Assembly (NCBI GenBank): GCA_965224285.1
Contig: OZ245043.1
Span: 2,232,001-2,296,000 of the forward strand
Source of the DNA: JAJCYK01 sp965224285
Lineage (GTDB): Bacteria; Bacteroidota; Bacteroidia; Cytophagales; Cyclobacteriaceae
Direction of reading: 5' to 3'
Length of the DNA: 64,000 nucleotides
The translations under genes were made by a program, and so were the position numbers. Below, piece by piece: positions 43,405-50,719 of the stretch. The notes below the pieces were generated by a model. The model saw nothing but the letters and a program-made list of their open reading frames with translations. It had not been told where the DNA came from and made no database searches. Position 1 is the stretch's first letter; every line of letters starts with the position of its first letter.

Positions 43405-45451
43405 TCTGTGCGGGATATCGGGATATCAGTACTGGCCAGAGTTCTATAATTCCAAAGCCAAGCTGTTTGGGAGTCAATATGGGGATAGTGTGATGCTGGA
43501 GGAAACCTCCCTGTTAGAGGGATACCATATGTTTATGACCCATGAAATAAGAGTAACCTATTCTAAAACCGATACCCTGATACTAAAATACCTGGATGCC
43601 GGTGGTCGCTTGAATGGTACCGCCGAGCTAGTGCGTTCGACTGCATTGCCTGTAAACGTATTAAACAAATTCAACGAGCTTGCCAAGCAGAAAGCCGACC
43701 ATTTCGGTACTGCCAAATTTTTGGACCAGCCCACATCATTCACAGTAGAGGAAATTGTGAGATCACATCGAGATCTATACCGGGGGCTTGAAGATTCATA
43801 TCGTCAATTCAGCTTTTCGGGAAATGCCAGCTATGGTAAACTTAATATGAAACTATCCGGGCACTATAAAGATCCAGGTAAATACTATTTTCATTTAACC
43901 CTGCAAGGACTGGAATTCCTAAATGTAAAAAATGATAGCATTGCCTGGAACTATAACGGCATGGATGATAAAGTTCAAATAGAAACCGATGACCAGGAAG
44001 AGGTCATCCTATCCCAGTTAGGGCTGGATGAATTAGACCTGAAAAATTACCCTATCAAGGAGGTTAGGCAAGTTCAACTGGACAGTGTTCTTACTTACCG
44101 GGTATATCTGGAATCCCAGGACAAAGGGTGGAGAACATACTTTATTGACCAACAAACTTATCAGATTTTGCGCAAAGAGGATGACTCTGGAATTGAGTAC
44201 TTCCTCGATTATCAAAATCCGGATGGGATACCATTTCCCGGTAGGGTGTTAGACCTTTCGTTAGATAATTACTTTTCTTACAGCTTCGATAAAATACAGT
44301 TTGGAGTGTTGATCCCGGATTCTGTGTTTGACATTCCTAAACACTTGAAGCCGAAGATTGAAGTATCGTCCGCCAGGGATCACAACCATTTTGATCAGCT
44401 TGGCGAAAGTCAGTATGAGGCAGGAGATTACCAGGGCGCCTTGGAGTCCTGCAATTCAGCCATACAGTTAGAGCCCTACACTTCCTACTATTTGAAAAGA
44501 GGCCAGATTCAAATGGAACTAGAGGATATGTATGCAGCCATTAGTGATTTTACGGTTGTGCTAGGGGTTGAGCCAGATAATCAGGAAGCTCTGAATTACC
44601 GTGGTTTAGCTAAATATTATCTGGAGGACTACAAAAATGCCCTGGTAGACCTCAACAGAAGTATTGAACTGGACTCTAACTTTGTAGAAGCCATAAACAA
44701 TCGCCTTTATGCCAATTATAAAATAGGTAATAATACGGAGGCCCTGAAAGATGCCGAAAAGTTAGTAGCCCTGACCCCCGACGATCCGGAGCACCATTTT
44801 CTATATGCGATGCTTTTGGCAAATCAAGAGAAGTACCAACAAGCGGTAGCTCACTACCAGGAAAGCATCTCAATGGGCTATCAGGACGGTGGTATATTTA
44901 ATTATAAAGGAGTGTCACATTTTGCCCTAGAACAATATGACTCCGCTATGGTAGCCTTTGAGCAGGCCCTGAAGCAAGACACTGCCAACGTGCAGGTGCT
45001 AACTAATCTGGCAAATGCCTATTTTAAACTGGATCTTTACCCGGAAACGGTTGAGTACTTGCAGAAAGTGCTGGTCATAGAGCCTGAAAACCATGAAATG
45101 ATGAATAGCCTTGGTTACACATTGCAATTCCTTGAGGATTATGATGAATCGTTGTCCTATCTCAATCAGGCCATAGCTATACATGATAAGGATGCCAGTT
45201 ATTTTGATAATCGAGCTGAGACCAACTATTCCTTGCAGCGCTATGAGGAGGCCCTGGAGGATCTTAATACTTCTATAGATCTTTATTCAGAGGACGCCAG
45301 GGCTTACTACCGGCGAGGATTGGTAAAGGTTACTATGAATAATCGTTATGATGCTTGCAGGGATTTTAAAAAAGCCCATGATATGGGCCTGGAGGAGGCA
45401 TCAGCTCAGATATCCGAACATTGTATAGAGGTGAAATCCGGGGAACAATAG
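43325..45451 (+). CDS. large TPR protein, body of a frameshifted gene
   Basis: 708 residues from a GTG start, which is probably not the true start: the signal peptide lies in another frame at 43237. Residues 1-110 form a small beta domain (GTWYGIYQTNSGEAYQMSME), about 140-330 a lipoprotein-carrier-like beta fold (FSGNASYGKLNMKLSGHYKD, YRVYLESQDKGWRTYFIDQ), and about 350-690 at least nine TPRs ('A-x2-DFTVVLGVEPDNQEALNY', 'A-x4-NRSIELDSNFVEAINN'). Probably a periplasmic or outer-membrane-associated scaffold. Ends before a START-fold gene with no obvious link. Confidence 0.8.
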   Translation: MAGTWYGIYQTNSGEAYQMSMELVQDSLCGISGYQYWPEFYNSKAKLFGSQYGDSVMLEETSLLEGYHMFMTHEIRVTYSKTDTLILKYLDAGGRLNGTAELVRSTALPVNVLNKFNELAKQKADHFGTAKFLDQPTSFTVEEIVRSHRDLYRGLEDSYRQFSFSGNASYGKLNMKLSGHYKDPGKYYFHLTLQGLEFLNVKNDSIAWNYNGMDDKVQIETDDQEEVILSQLGLDELDLKNYPIKEVRQVQLDSVLTYRVYLESQDKGWRTYFIDQQTYQILRKEDDSGIEYFLDYQNPDGIPFPGRVLDLSLDNYFSYSFDKIQFGVLIPDSVFDIPKHLKPKIEVSSARDHNHFDQLGESQYEAGDYQGALESCNSAIQLEPYTSYYLKRGQIQMELEDMYAAISDFTVVLGVEPDNQEALNYRGLAKYYLEDYKNALVDLNRSIELDSNFVEAINNRLYANYKIGNNTEALKDAEKLVALTPDDPEHHFLYAMLLANQEKYQQAVAHYQESISMGYQDGGIFNYKGVSHFALEQYDSAMVAFEQALKQDTANVQVLTNLANAYFKLDLYPETVEYLQKVLVIEPENHEMMNSLGYTLQFLEDYDESLSYLNQAIAIHDKDASYFDNRAETNYSLQRYEEALEDLNTSIDLYSEDARAYYRRGLVKVTMNNRYDACRDFKKAHDMGLEEASAQISEHCIEVKSGEQ

Positions 45452-45573
45452 TATCCGGCAACACTTAACCTTAGCCATCATGCGCAGATAGGGCTTACCC
45501 ATCAATTAGGTGATCTTGTACATACGGGACTAAAGATTTTTATATTGGAAATGATTACTCTGGTTTTATTACT

Positions 45574-46047
45574 ATGAATTTTATCGGTGAACGTCAAACC
45601 CAGGTATACCGGCAGCGAAATCTGGGAAGTCCTCAAGAAATATTTCCCCTTCTTTGCCCGGTGCGAGAAAAAGACTGGCTTGATGGATGGGATTACCACA
45701 TGATATACAGTGATACCGGAGTAGCGGAAAAGAATGCGGTCTTCCATACGGAGCATCATGGGCGCGAGCAATCTACCTGGATAATTACCCGATATGACCC
45801 TCCAAAAAATTTAGGTATGGTGCGGGTTACGCCAGGAGAGCACGTGGCAATGATTGATCTTCAACTTACTATTATTGAAGAAGGGATAACCGAGACTCTG
45901 GTGGAATACCAATATACCGGACTGAACCCCAGACAAAATGAATATATCAGGAAACAATGGTCAACTGATTTCGCCTCCCAAATGGATTGGTGGGAAAAAT
46001 CAATCAATCATTATCTGAAAACCGGTGAAAAATTAGTTAAACCTTAG
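45574..46047 (+). CDS. SRPBCC/START-fold family protein
   Basis: 157-residue cytosolic protein with the helix-grip features LGSPQEIFPLLCPVREKDW, TWIITRYDPPKNLGMVRVT and a long C-terminal helix (STDFASQMDWWEKSINHYLK). Such proteins bind hydrophobic ligands or act as ring hydroxylase-like cofactors; the ligand is unknown. Next gene (DinB) begins 9 nt later, suggesting co-transcription. Confidence 0.8.
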   Translation: MNFIGERQTQVYRQRNLGSPQEIFPLLCPVREKDWLDGWDYHMIYSDTGVAEKNAVFHTEHHGREQSTWIITRYDPPKNLGMVRVTPGEHVAMIDLQLTIIEEGITETLVEYQYTGLNPRQNEYIRKQWSTDFASQMDWWEKSINHYLKTGEKLVKP

Positions 46048-46056
46048 ACTGACACC

Positions 46057-46566
46057 ATGGATCATGAATTTTATCTGGGTCAACTGGCGGCTAATGGCAA
46101 AGTCCTCAGATGTTTATTTAATAAAATTGAACCTTCGTGCTGGAATTGGCGAACCCATCCGGATAAATGGAGTTTGTTAGAAGTGCTTTGTCATCTTCGC
46201 GATGAGGAGCGTTGGGATTTCAAAGCCCGAATACAGCAAATTTTTAAGGAGCCTGGGGCGCTCCTGGAACCGTTCAATCCTCTGGATTGGGTGACAGAAT
46301 ATGATTACCGGCAACAGGATCCGGAGGAGACTCTGAATAGCTTTATAGAAGAGCGAGAGAGATCCATTAAATGGCTGGGAGAAATCAGGCAAGCTGACTG
46401 GTCCCTGACCGGCAGAACCCGGAAAGGAGGTAAAATGTCGGCTAAAGAATTGTTAAGCAATTGGTTAGCGCATGATTACCTGCATATTCGTCAGATAAAT
46501 CGCCTTAAATATCAATATCTACAGATCCATTGCGGTGAGGATCTGACTTATGCCGGTAACTGGTGA
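46057..46566 (+). CDS. DinB superfamily protein
   Basis: 169-residue four-helix-bundle protein of the DinB/YfiT metal-dependent group. Metal His residues are likely His47 (LEVLCHLRDEERWD) and the pair in WLAHDYLHIRQINRL near 135-139. RTHPDKWSLLEVL is the usual family opening. Such enzymes are thiol (often bacillithiol or glutathione) transferases or of unknown function. Same transcript as the START-fold gene. Confidence 0.85.
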   Translation: MDHEFYLGQLAANGKVLRCLFNKIEPSCWNWRTHPDKWSLLEVLCHLRDEERWDFKARIQQIFKEPGALLEPFNPLDWVTEYDYRQQDPEETLNSFIEERERSIKWLGEIRQADWSLTGRTRKGGKMSAKELLSNWLAHDYLHIRQINRLKYQYLQIHCGEDLTYAGNW

Positions 46567-46619
46567 CCTTTGATCACTAACCGGGTCAGAATGTAAATAA
46601 ATTATAATAACTGCTTCAG

Positions 46620-47393
46620 TTGGTGAGAAGTTTCTATTATTTCTTTTCATTGATATTGGTTGGATGTCAATCACAATCTGACCAAATTCTGGAAATAGCG
46701 GTGGCATCTAACATGCAATATGCCATGAAGGAACTGGCAAAAACTTTTTCCGAAACTACCGGGATCCCCTGTCGCTACACCTTGAGTTCTTCCGGCAAAT
46801 TAACCACACAAATCAAACAGGGCGCCCCCTGGGATATCTTTATTGCTGCTGATTCCTGGTACCCTATGCAATTGCATAAAGAGGGTTATACTATTGACAG
46901 CCCCAGAGTTTATGCATTCGGTAAATTAGTTATCTGGAGCAACATATCAGAAGCCGGACTGGGGATGGATGACCTGGTAGATTCTCAGATCAGAAATATA
47001 GCGGTGGCTAACCCTCAAACAGCGCCTTATGGAAAATCAGCTATAGAAAGTTTAAAAAGAGCTGGAATACTGCCAAAAGTTGAGTCCAAACTGATCTATG
47101 GTGAGAACATTTCACAAACCAATCAGTTTATATTATCTGCTTCGGTTCAGGCCGGTTTCACTTCTCAGGCTGTGGTAATGGCTCCCAATATGAAAGGTTT
47201 AGGCTACTGGACCTGGGTGGCGGATAGTCTCTATACCCCGATAGCCCAAAGCATGGTGCTGTTAAACACTGGTTCTAAGCCGAAGATGTCCAGAAAATTT
47301 CAGGATTTTATCCTTTCCACCGAAGGTCAGAAGATCTTATGGAAGTATGGCTACAGTTCCGGTACCGAGGCTGTCCGAAAGCCCCTTGATTAG
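46620..47393 (+). CDS. modA: molybdate-binding protein ModA, orphan
   Basis: 257-residue periplasmic binding protein of the molybdate/tungstate type. The lipobox is FSLILVGCQ (Cys16), then LEIAVASNMQYAMKELAKTF, YTLSSSGKLTTQIKQGAPWD, FIAADSWYP and ANPQTAPYGKSAIE, all typical of ModA. It starts TTG (46620) or GTG (46623); no ATG is available. No modB or modC is in the window, so it either uses a distant permease or has another role. It may be a stand-alone lipoprotein for oxyanions. Confidence 0.85.
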   Translation: MVRSFYYFFSLILVGCQSQSDQILEIAVASNMQYAMKELAKTFSETTGIPCRYTLSSSGKLTTQIKQGAPWDIFIAADSWYPMQLHKEGYTIDSPRVYAFGKLVIWSNISEAGLGMDDLVDSQIRNIAVANPQTAPYGKSAIESLKRAGILPKVESKLIYGENISQTNQFILSASVQAGFTSQAVVMAPNMKGLGYWTWVADSLYTPIAQSMVLLNTGSKPKMSRKFQDFILSTEGQKILWKYGYSSGTEAVRKPLD

Positions 47394-47461
47394 CTGCATC
47401 CATATGCTTTTGGCAGTACTTCTGTCACCTTCCTTACAATCCAGGTAAATTGAGTTGACCT

Positions 47462-47480
47462 TATCAAAGCATTTGCTTAG
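47462..47480 (+). promoter_or_regulatory. putative TetR operator in front of its own gene
   Basis: The 19-mer TATCAAAGCATTTGCTTAG lies 9 nt before the TetR start. It contains the inverted repeat AAGCA-TT-TGCTT and matches the 19-mer in front of the downstream operon (48083-48101) at 15 of 19 positions, including TTTGCTTAG in full. Confidence 0.6.
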
Positions 47481-47489
47481 TTTGTCGAT

Positions 47490-48068
47490 ATGGGTAGAAC
47501 CAGGAATTTCGATGAGCAGCAGGTATTGGAGCGAGCTATGCTGGCTTTTTGGAAAAACGGTTACAAGAATACTACGGTTCGAACTTTGGAATCAGAGATG
47601 GGAATTAACCAATTTTCTATCTATGCCACTTTTAAGAATAAGAAGAATCTCTATCACAGGGCACTATTGCAATATAGAGATCGCATCCATAGCGAATTTC
47701 TAGGGTCGTTACGCCAGGAGCGCTGTAATTTAGACGATGTAGAAAGTTTCTTTAAACGATTTGCTCTTTGTATCTGTCGCGGTCAAGTACCAGGTGGATG
47801 CATGATGGTCAATTCCTTACGGGAAATACAACACTTTGATCCCGCGATGCAGCAGGTGATTAAAAATTTCTTCAACTCCATGAAAATGCATTTTAGGCGT
47901 GCCTTGAAAAACAGCGCTGACCTATCCCCTAACCTGCCTGGCTCCCTAGATGAATGTGCCGAGTATTTGGTTGGCATCGCCCAAAGTCTATCGGTGTACA
48001 GCAGAATGAAATCAGAAAAAGAGATCGAAGAATATCTTCGGTTTGCTTTAAATGTTATTAGAAAATAG
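47490..48068 (+). CDS. TetR/AcrR family transcriptional regulator
   Basis: 192 residues. The N-terminal helix-turn-helix is VRTLESEMGINQFSIYATFK (about 31-50), preceded by VLERAMLAFWKNGYKNTT; the C-terminal ligand domain has several Cys residues (FALCICRGQVPGGCM), so a thiol or redox signal is possible. The gene is led by the operator-like sequence at 47462-47480 and stands directly upstream of two AhpD-like genes with the same sequence, so autoregulation and control of that operon are likely. Confidence 0.9.
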   Translation: MGRTRNFDEQQVLERAMLAFWKNGYKNTTVRTLESEMGINQFSIYATFKNKKNLYHRALLQYRDRIHSEFLGSLRQERCNLDDVESFFKRFALCICRGQVPGGCMMVNSLREIQHFDPAMQQVIKNFFNSMKMHFRRALKNSADLSPNLPGSLDECAEYLVGIAQSLSVYSRMKSEKEIEEYLRFALNVIRK

Positions 48069-48081
48069 TTTTTTTATTCAC

Positions 48082-48105
48082 ATATCTAATCGTTTGCTTA
48101 GATAT
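48082..48105 (+). promoter_or_regulatory. putative TetR operator in front of the AhpD-like operon
   Basis: ATATCTAA (48082-48089) and TTAGATAT (48098-48105) form a perfect 8-base inverted repeat with an 8-base spacer. The inner 19-mer shares TATC-x-AA-x-C-x-TTTGCTTAG with the site before the tetR gene. It is 15 nt before the first gene. Confidence 0.65.
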
Positions 48106-48119
48106 AAACTTGATTGATT

Positions 48120-48755
48120 ATGGCTCACTTACCTTATGTGGAGTATTCCAATGCCGATGACGTAACCCAGCAGGTATACGACAAAGCGGAGGCTCGATTT
48201 CAAATGGTTTTAAACATCTTTAAAATCACCGGTCATGCCCCGGAAATGGCAGAAAAAATGTGGGAGATCTTCTTTGATATATTGCAAGAAGGCGCCATTT
48301 CCTGGTATGAAAAAGAATTATTGATCCTTAAAGCCACCAAGATGGGAGACTGTTTCTATTGTGTGACCCAACACGAGGCGGTTTCCGCCAGATTAGGAAT
48401 AGGTCCTGATAAACAAGCTGATATCGTGGGTGTTGAATATCGTGAGAGCCCTCACTATCAGCCAAACGAGGTAGCGTTACTCGATCTTTGTGCACACGTA
48501 GTACTGGATCCTGAGAAAATCCCGCAGGAAACCTGGGATAAAATCAAAGCTCATTATGATGATGCCCAAATAGTGGAGATTGTAGCTACTATCGGGGCCT
48601 ATCTGCAGGTAAGCAAGTTCGGCGACGCTCTTGGGGTGGAACTTGAGGATGTATGGGTGGGTCATGAACCGATCTTGTTCAATGCCGAGCCGCCCACCTC
48701 CAAAGCCGCTCAAGGCCATTTTGAACATTTTATTAGTCAAACTTCAAATTCCTAA
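48120..48755 (+). CDS. carboxymuconolactone decarboxylase/AhpD-like protein with CxxC
   Basis: 211 residues, cytosolic. The AhpD motif is complete: Glu66 (EKELLILKATKMGDC) then Cys78-F-Y-Cys81-V-T-Q-His85, i.e. E-x11-CxxC-x3-H. AhpD-type proteins use such a pair as a peroxidase or thiol-disulfide relay. The ATG at 48120 is chosen over an in-frame TTG at 48114. Downstream of the putative TetR operator; next gene, a paralogue, starts 5 nt later. Confidence 0.85.
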   Translation: MAHLPYVEYSNADDVTQQVYDKAEARFQMVLNIFKITGHAPEMAEKMWEIFFDILQEGAISWYEKELLILKATKMGDCFYCVTQHEAVSARLGIGPDKQADIVGVEYRESPHYQPNEVALLDLCAHVVLDPEKIPQETWDKIKAHYDDAQIVEIVATIGAYLQVSKFGDALGVELEDVWVGHEPILFNAEPPTSKAAQGHFEHFISQTSNS

Positions 48756-48760
48756 ATCAA

Positions 48761-49315
48761 ATGCCAGTAGTTAAATTAATAGAATCCCCAGCAGAGGAAA
48801 CCCAAAAAGTCTATGAAGCGGCAGAAAATTTCTTTGGACATGTGCCCAATCTGGTCAAGGCGCTGGGCTCCAATAACAATATGTGCACTTCCATCACCAA
48901 TTTTCTTATCCAGTCATTAGGTGAAGGCCGGGTTTCCTGGGCGTTTAAGGAACTGGTAATCCTTAAGACCTTAAAAGTTATGAACAGTCACTACAGCTTC
49001 GGTGCCCATGAACGGTTAGCGCTGGATTTGGGTGTCTCCTATGAAAAATTAGGTGATCTGTACAATTCCCTATGGCAATCCAGCGACCATTATTCCCCCG
49101 GAGAAAAACTGGTATTTAAATTGATCGAGCAGATAGGTATCGATGCCAATGCTGTCCCGGAATCACTGTGGGAGCAGTTGAAAGAACATTGGGACAATGG
49201 TCAATTGATTGAGATCAATGCTGTCATCACAACTTTCCTTATGATAGGTCGTGTGGGAGACACGTTGGGCGTTTCTGATCCAATCCTGTTCACAAAACCA
49301 ATCTCCGCAAACTAA
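48761..49315 (+). CDS. AhpD-like protein with CxxC replaced by SxxS
   Basis: 184 residues, same fold and gene order as the previous protein, but the redox motif reads Ser76-H-Y-Ser79-F-G-A-His83: both Cys are Ser while Glu64 and His83 remain. It cannot do thiol chemistry at this site. It may be a structural or regulatory partner of the first, or use the site differently. Cotranscribed with the first (5 nt gap). About 30 percent identity by eye. Confidence 0.82.
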   Translation: MPVVKLIESPAEETQKVYEAAENFFGHVPNLVKALGSNNNMCTSITNFLIQSLGEGRVSWAFKELVILKTLKVMNSHYSFGAHERLALDLGVSYEKLGDLYNSLWQSSDHYSPGEKLVFKLIEQIGIDANAVPESLWEQLKEHWDNGQLIEINAVITTFLMIGRVGDTLGVSDPILFTKPISAN

Positions 49316-49383
49316 TACCAAGGGGAAGGCCCTCATAACCTTGGAACTTTTGATGTTGCCGGTAAAAGGGTAATTTGCCCTCA

Positions 49384-50661
49384 ATGAGGGTGTTACTACA
49401 ATCCATCGGCTCCCGGGGTGATATTGAACCTTTTCTGGCCATGGGGCTACTTTTGAAGACTGCGGGAGCGGAAGTAGCCTTACAATTCCCTGATCAGTTT
49501 AGGGACCAGGTGGAGAAGCTTGGCCTGGCATTTTATGGCTTAGACCCAGCCTTTCTAATGCTGATCCAAAGTCAGGTGGGTAAATCTGTAATGGGTGGTA
49601 GTGGGGGTATCCTGGAGCGATCCAGAAATATGATCAAACTCTCCCGGAAAAGTATGAAGATCCAGAGGAACCTATTGGATCAGCAATTGCAGGCGCTTAA
49701 GGATTTTGCTCCTCATAAAGTTATTTATCACCCTAAATGTGTCTTGCCATTAATATGGGAGATGGATAACCCGGGTTCCACCTTGATGGCTTCCCCGGTT
49801 CCTTGTATTCTCTATCCGGATAAACGGTGGTCCACCCTTACCATTCGAGGAAATAAAGACTATGGCCCGATATTAAACCAGTTAAGCTATCGCATAGTTA
49901 ACCTGGTACGTTTACTAGTATTTAATCGTTTTACCGCCAGATTCCGAAAGCAATTTCCGGAGCAGAAAATTGGGTTTCGTTCACTGAGAAGGGTTATGCA
50001 TAAAACACCAGTTATTTATACCCTATCCCCTACGCTATATCCACCAAGTGAGCACTGGCCTGATCATGTTAAGGTTACCGGCTATTTTGAACGCCCCCGG
50101 GATCCAGGATGGCAACCAGATCCCGAGCTAGTGAAATTCCTGGAAACCCACCCGGATGCCATATTGGTTACCTTTGGTAGTATGACCAATGCTGAACCGG
50201 AGGTTAAGACCCAAGCGCTGCTGGATTGCCTGAACCGCCTGGCCATTCCCGCAATAATCAACACCTCATGGGGTGGATTAATCAGGATGGGGGACCCTGG
50301 ATCAAATTTGCATTATATTGACTACGCACCATACTCCTGGATATTTCCCCGGATAAAAGCCGTGGTACACCATGGTGGGGCAGGAACTACTCATGCAGCC
50401 TGTAAATATGGTAAGCCCAGTCTGATCATACCCCATATTGCTGATCAATTCTTCTGGAACCGAAGGTTAAATGAAATGGGCTTAGGACCATTAGGGCTAT
50501 TTATAAAGCGGTTAAATGCCGCCAACCTGCACCCATTATTACAGGACCTTTATACTAACCCCCGTTATTATCAACGGGCTAAAGAAGTAGGGGATGATCT
50601 GAGGCAGGAGAACGGCAAATCGCAATTATTTGAACTACTTCAGCTACCATGGGTAAGGTAA
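49384..50661 (+). CDS. UGT-like family 1 glycosyltransferase
   Basis: 425 residues of the MurG/UGT GT-B type, similar to sterol or macrolide glycosyltransferases. N-terminal MRVLLQSIGSRGDIEPFLAM (1-20) and C-terminal donor site HHGGAGTTHAACKYGKPSLI (about 325-344) followed by PHIADQFFWNRRL are diagnostic. Acceptor unknown. The frame is open from a TTG at 49375, but ATG 49384 is the family start. It follows the AhpD-like pair by 68 nt and may be part of the TetR-controlled unit. Confidence 0.9.
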   Translation: MRVLLQSIGSRGDIEPFLAMGLLLKTAGAEVALQFPDQFRDQVEKLGLAFYGLDPAFLMLIQSQVGKSVMGGSGGILERSRNMIKLSRKSMKIQRNLLDQQLQALKDFAPHKVIYHPKCVLPLIWEMDNPGSTLMASPVPCILYPDKRWSTLTIRGNKDYGPILNQLSYRIVNLVRLLVFNRFTARFRKQFPEQKIGFRSLRRVMHKTPVIYTLSPTLYPPSEHWPDHVKVTGYFERPRDPGWQPDPELVKFLETHPDAILVTFGSMTNAEPEVKTQALLDCLNRLAIPAIINTSWGGLIRMGDPGSNLHYIDYAPYSWIFPRIKAVVHHGGAGTTHAACKYGKPSLIIPHIADQFFWNRRLNEMGLGPLGLFIKRLNAANLHPLLQDLYTNPRYYQRAKEVGDDLRQENGKSQLFELLQLPWVR

Positions 50662-50719
50662 GGTGTTGCAGAATTACTATTAAATTACTGGAAACGATCA
50701 AGGGGATATTAAGCCCAAC

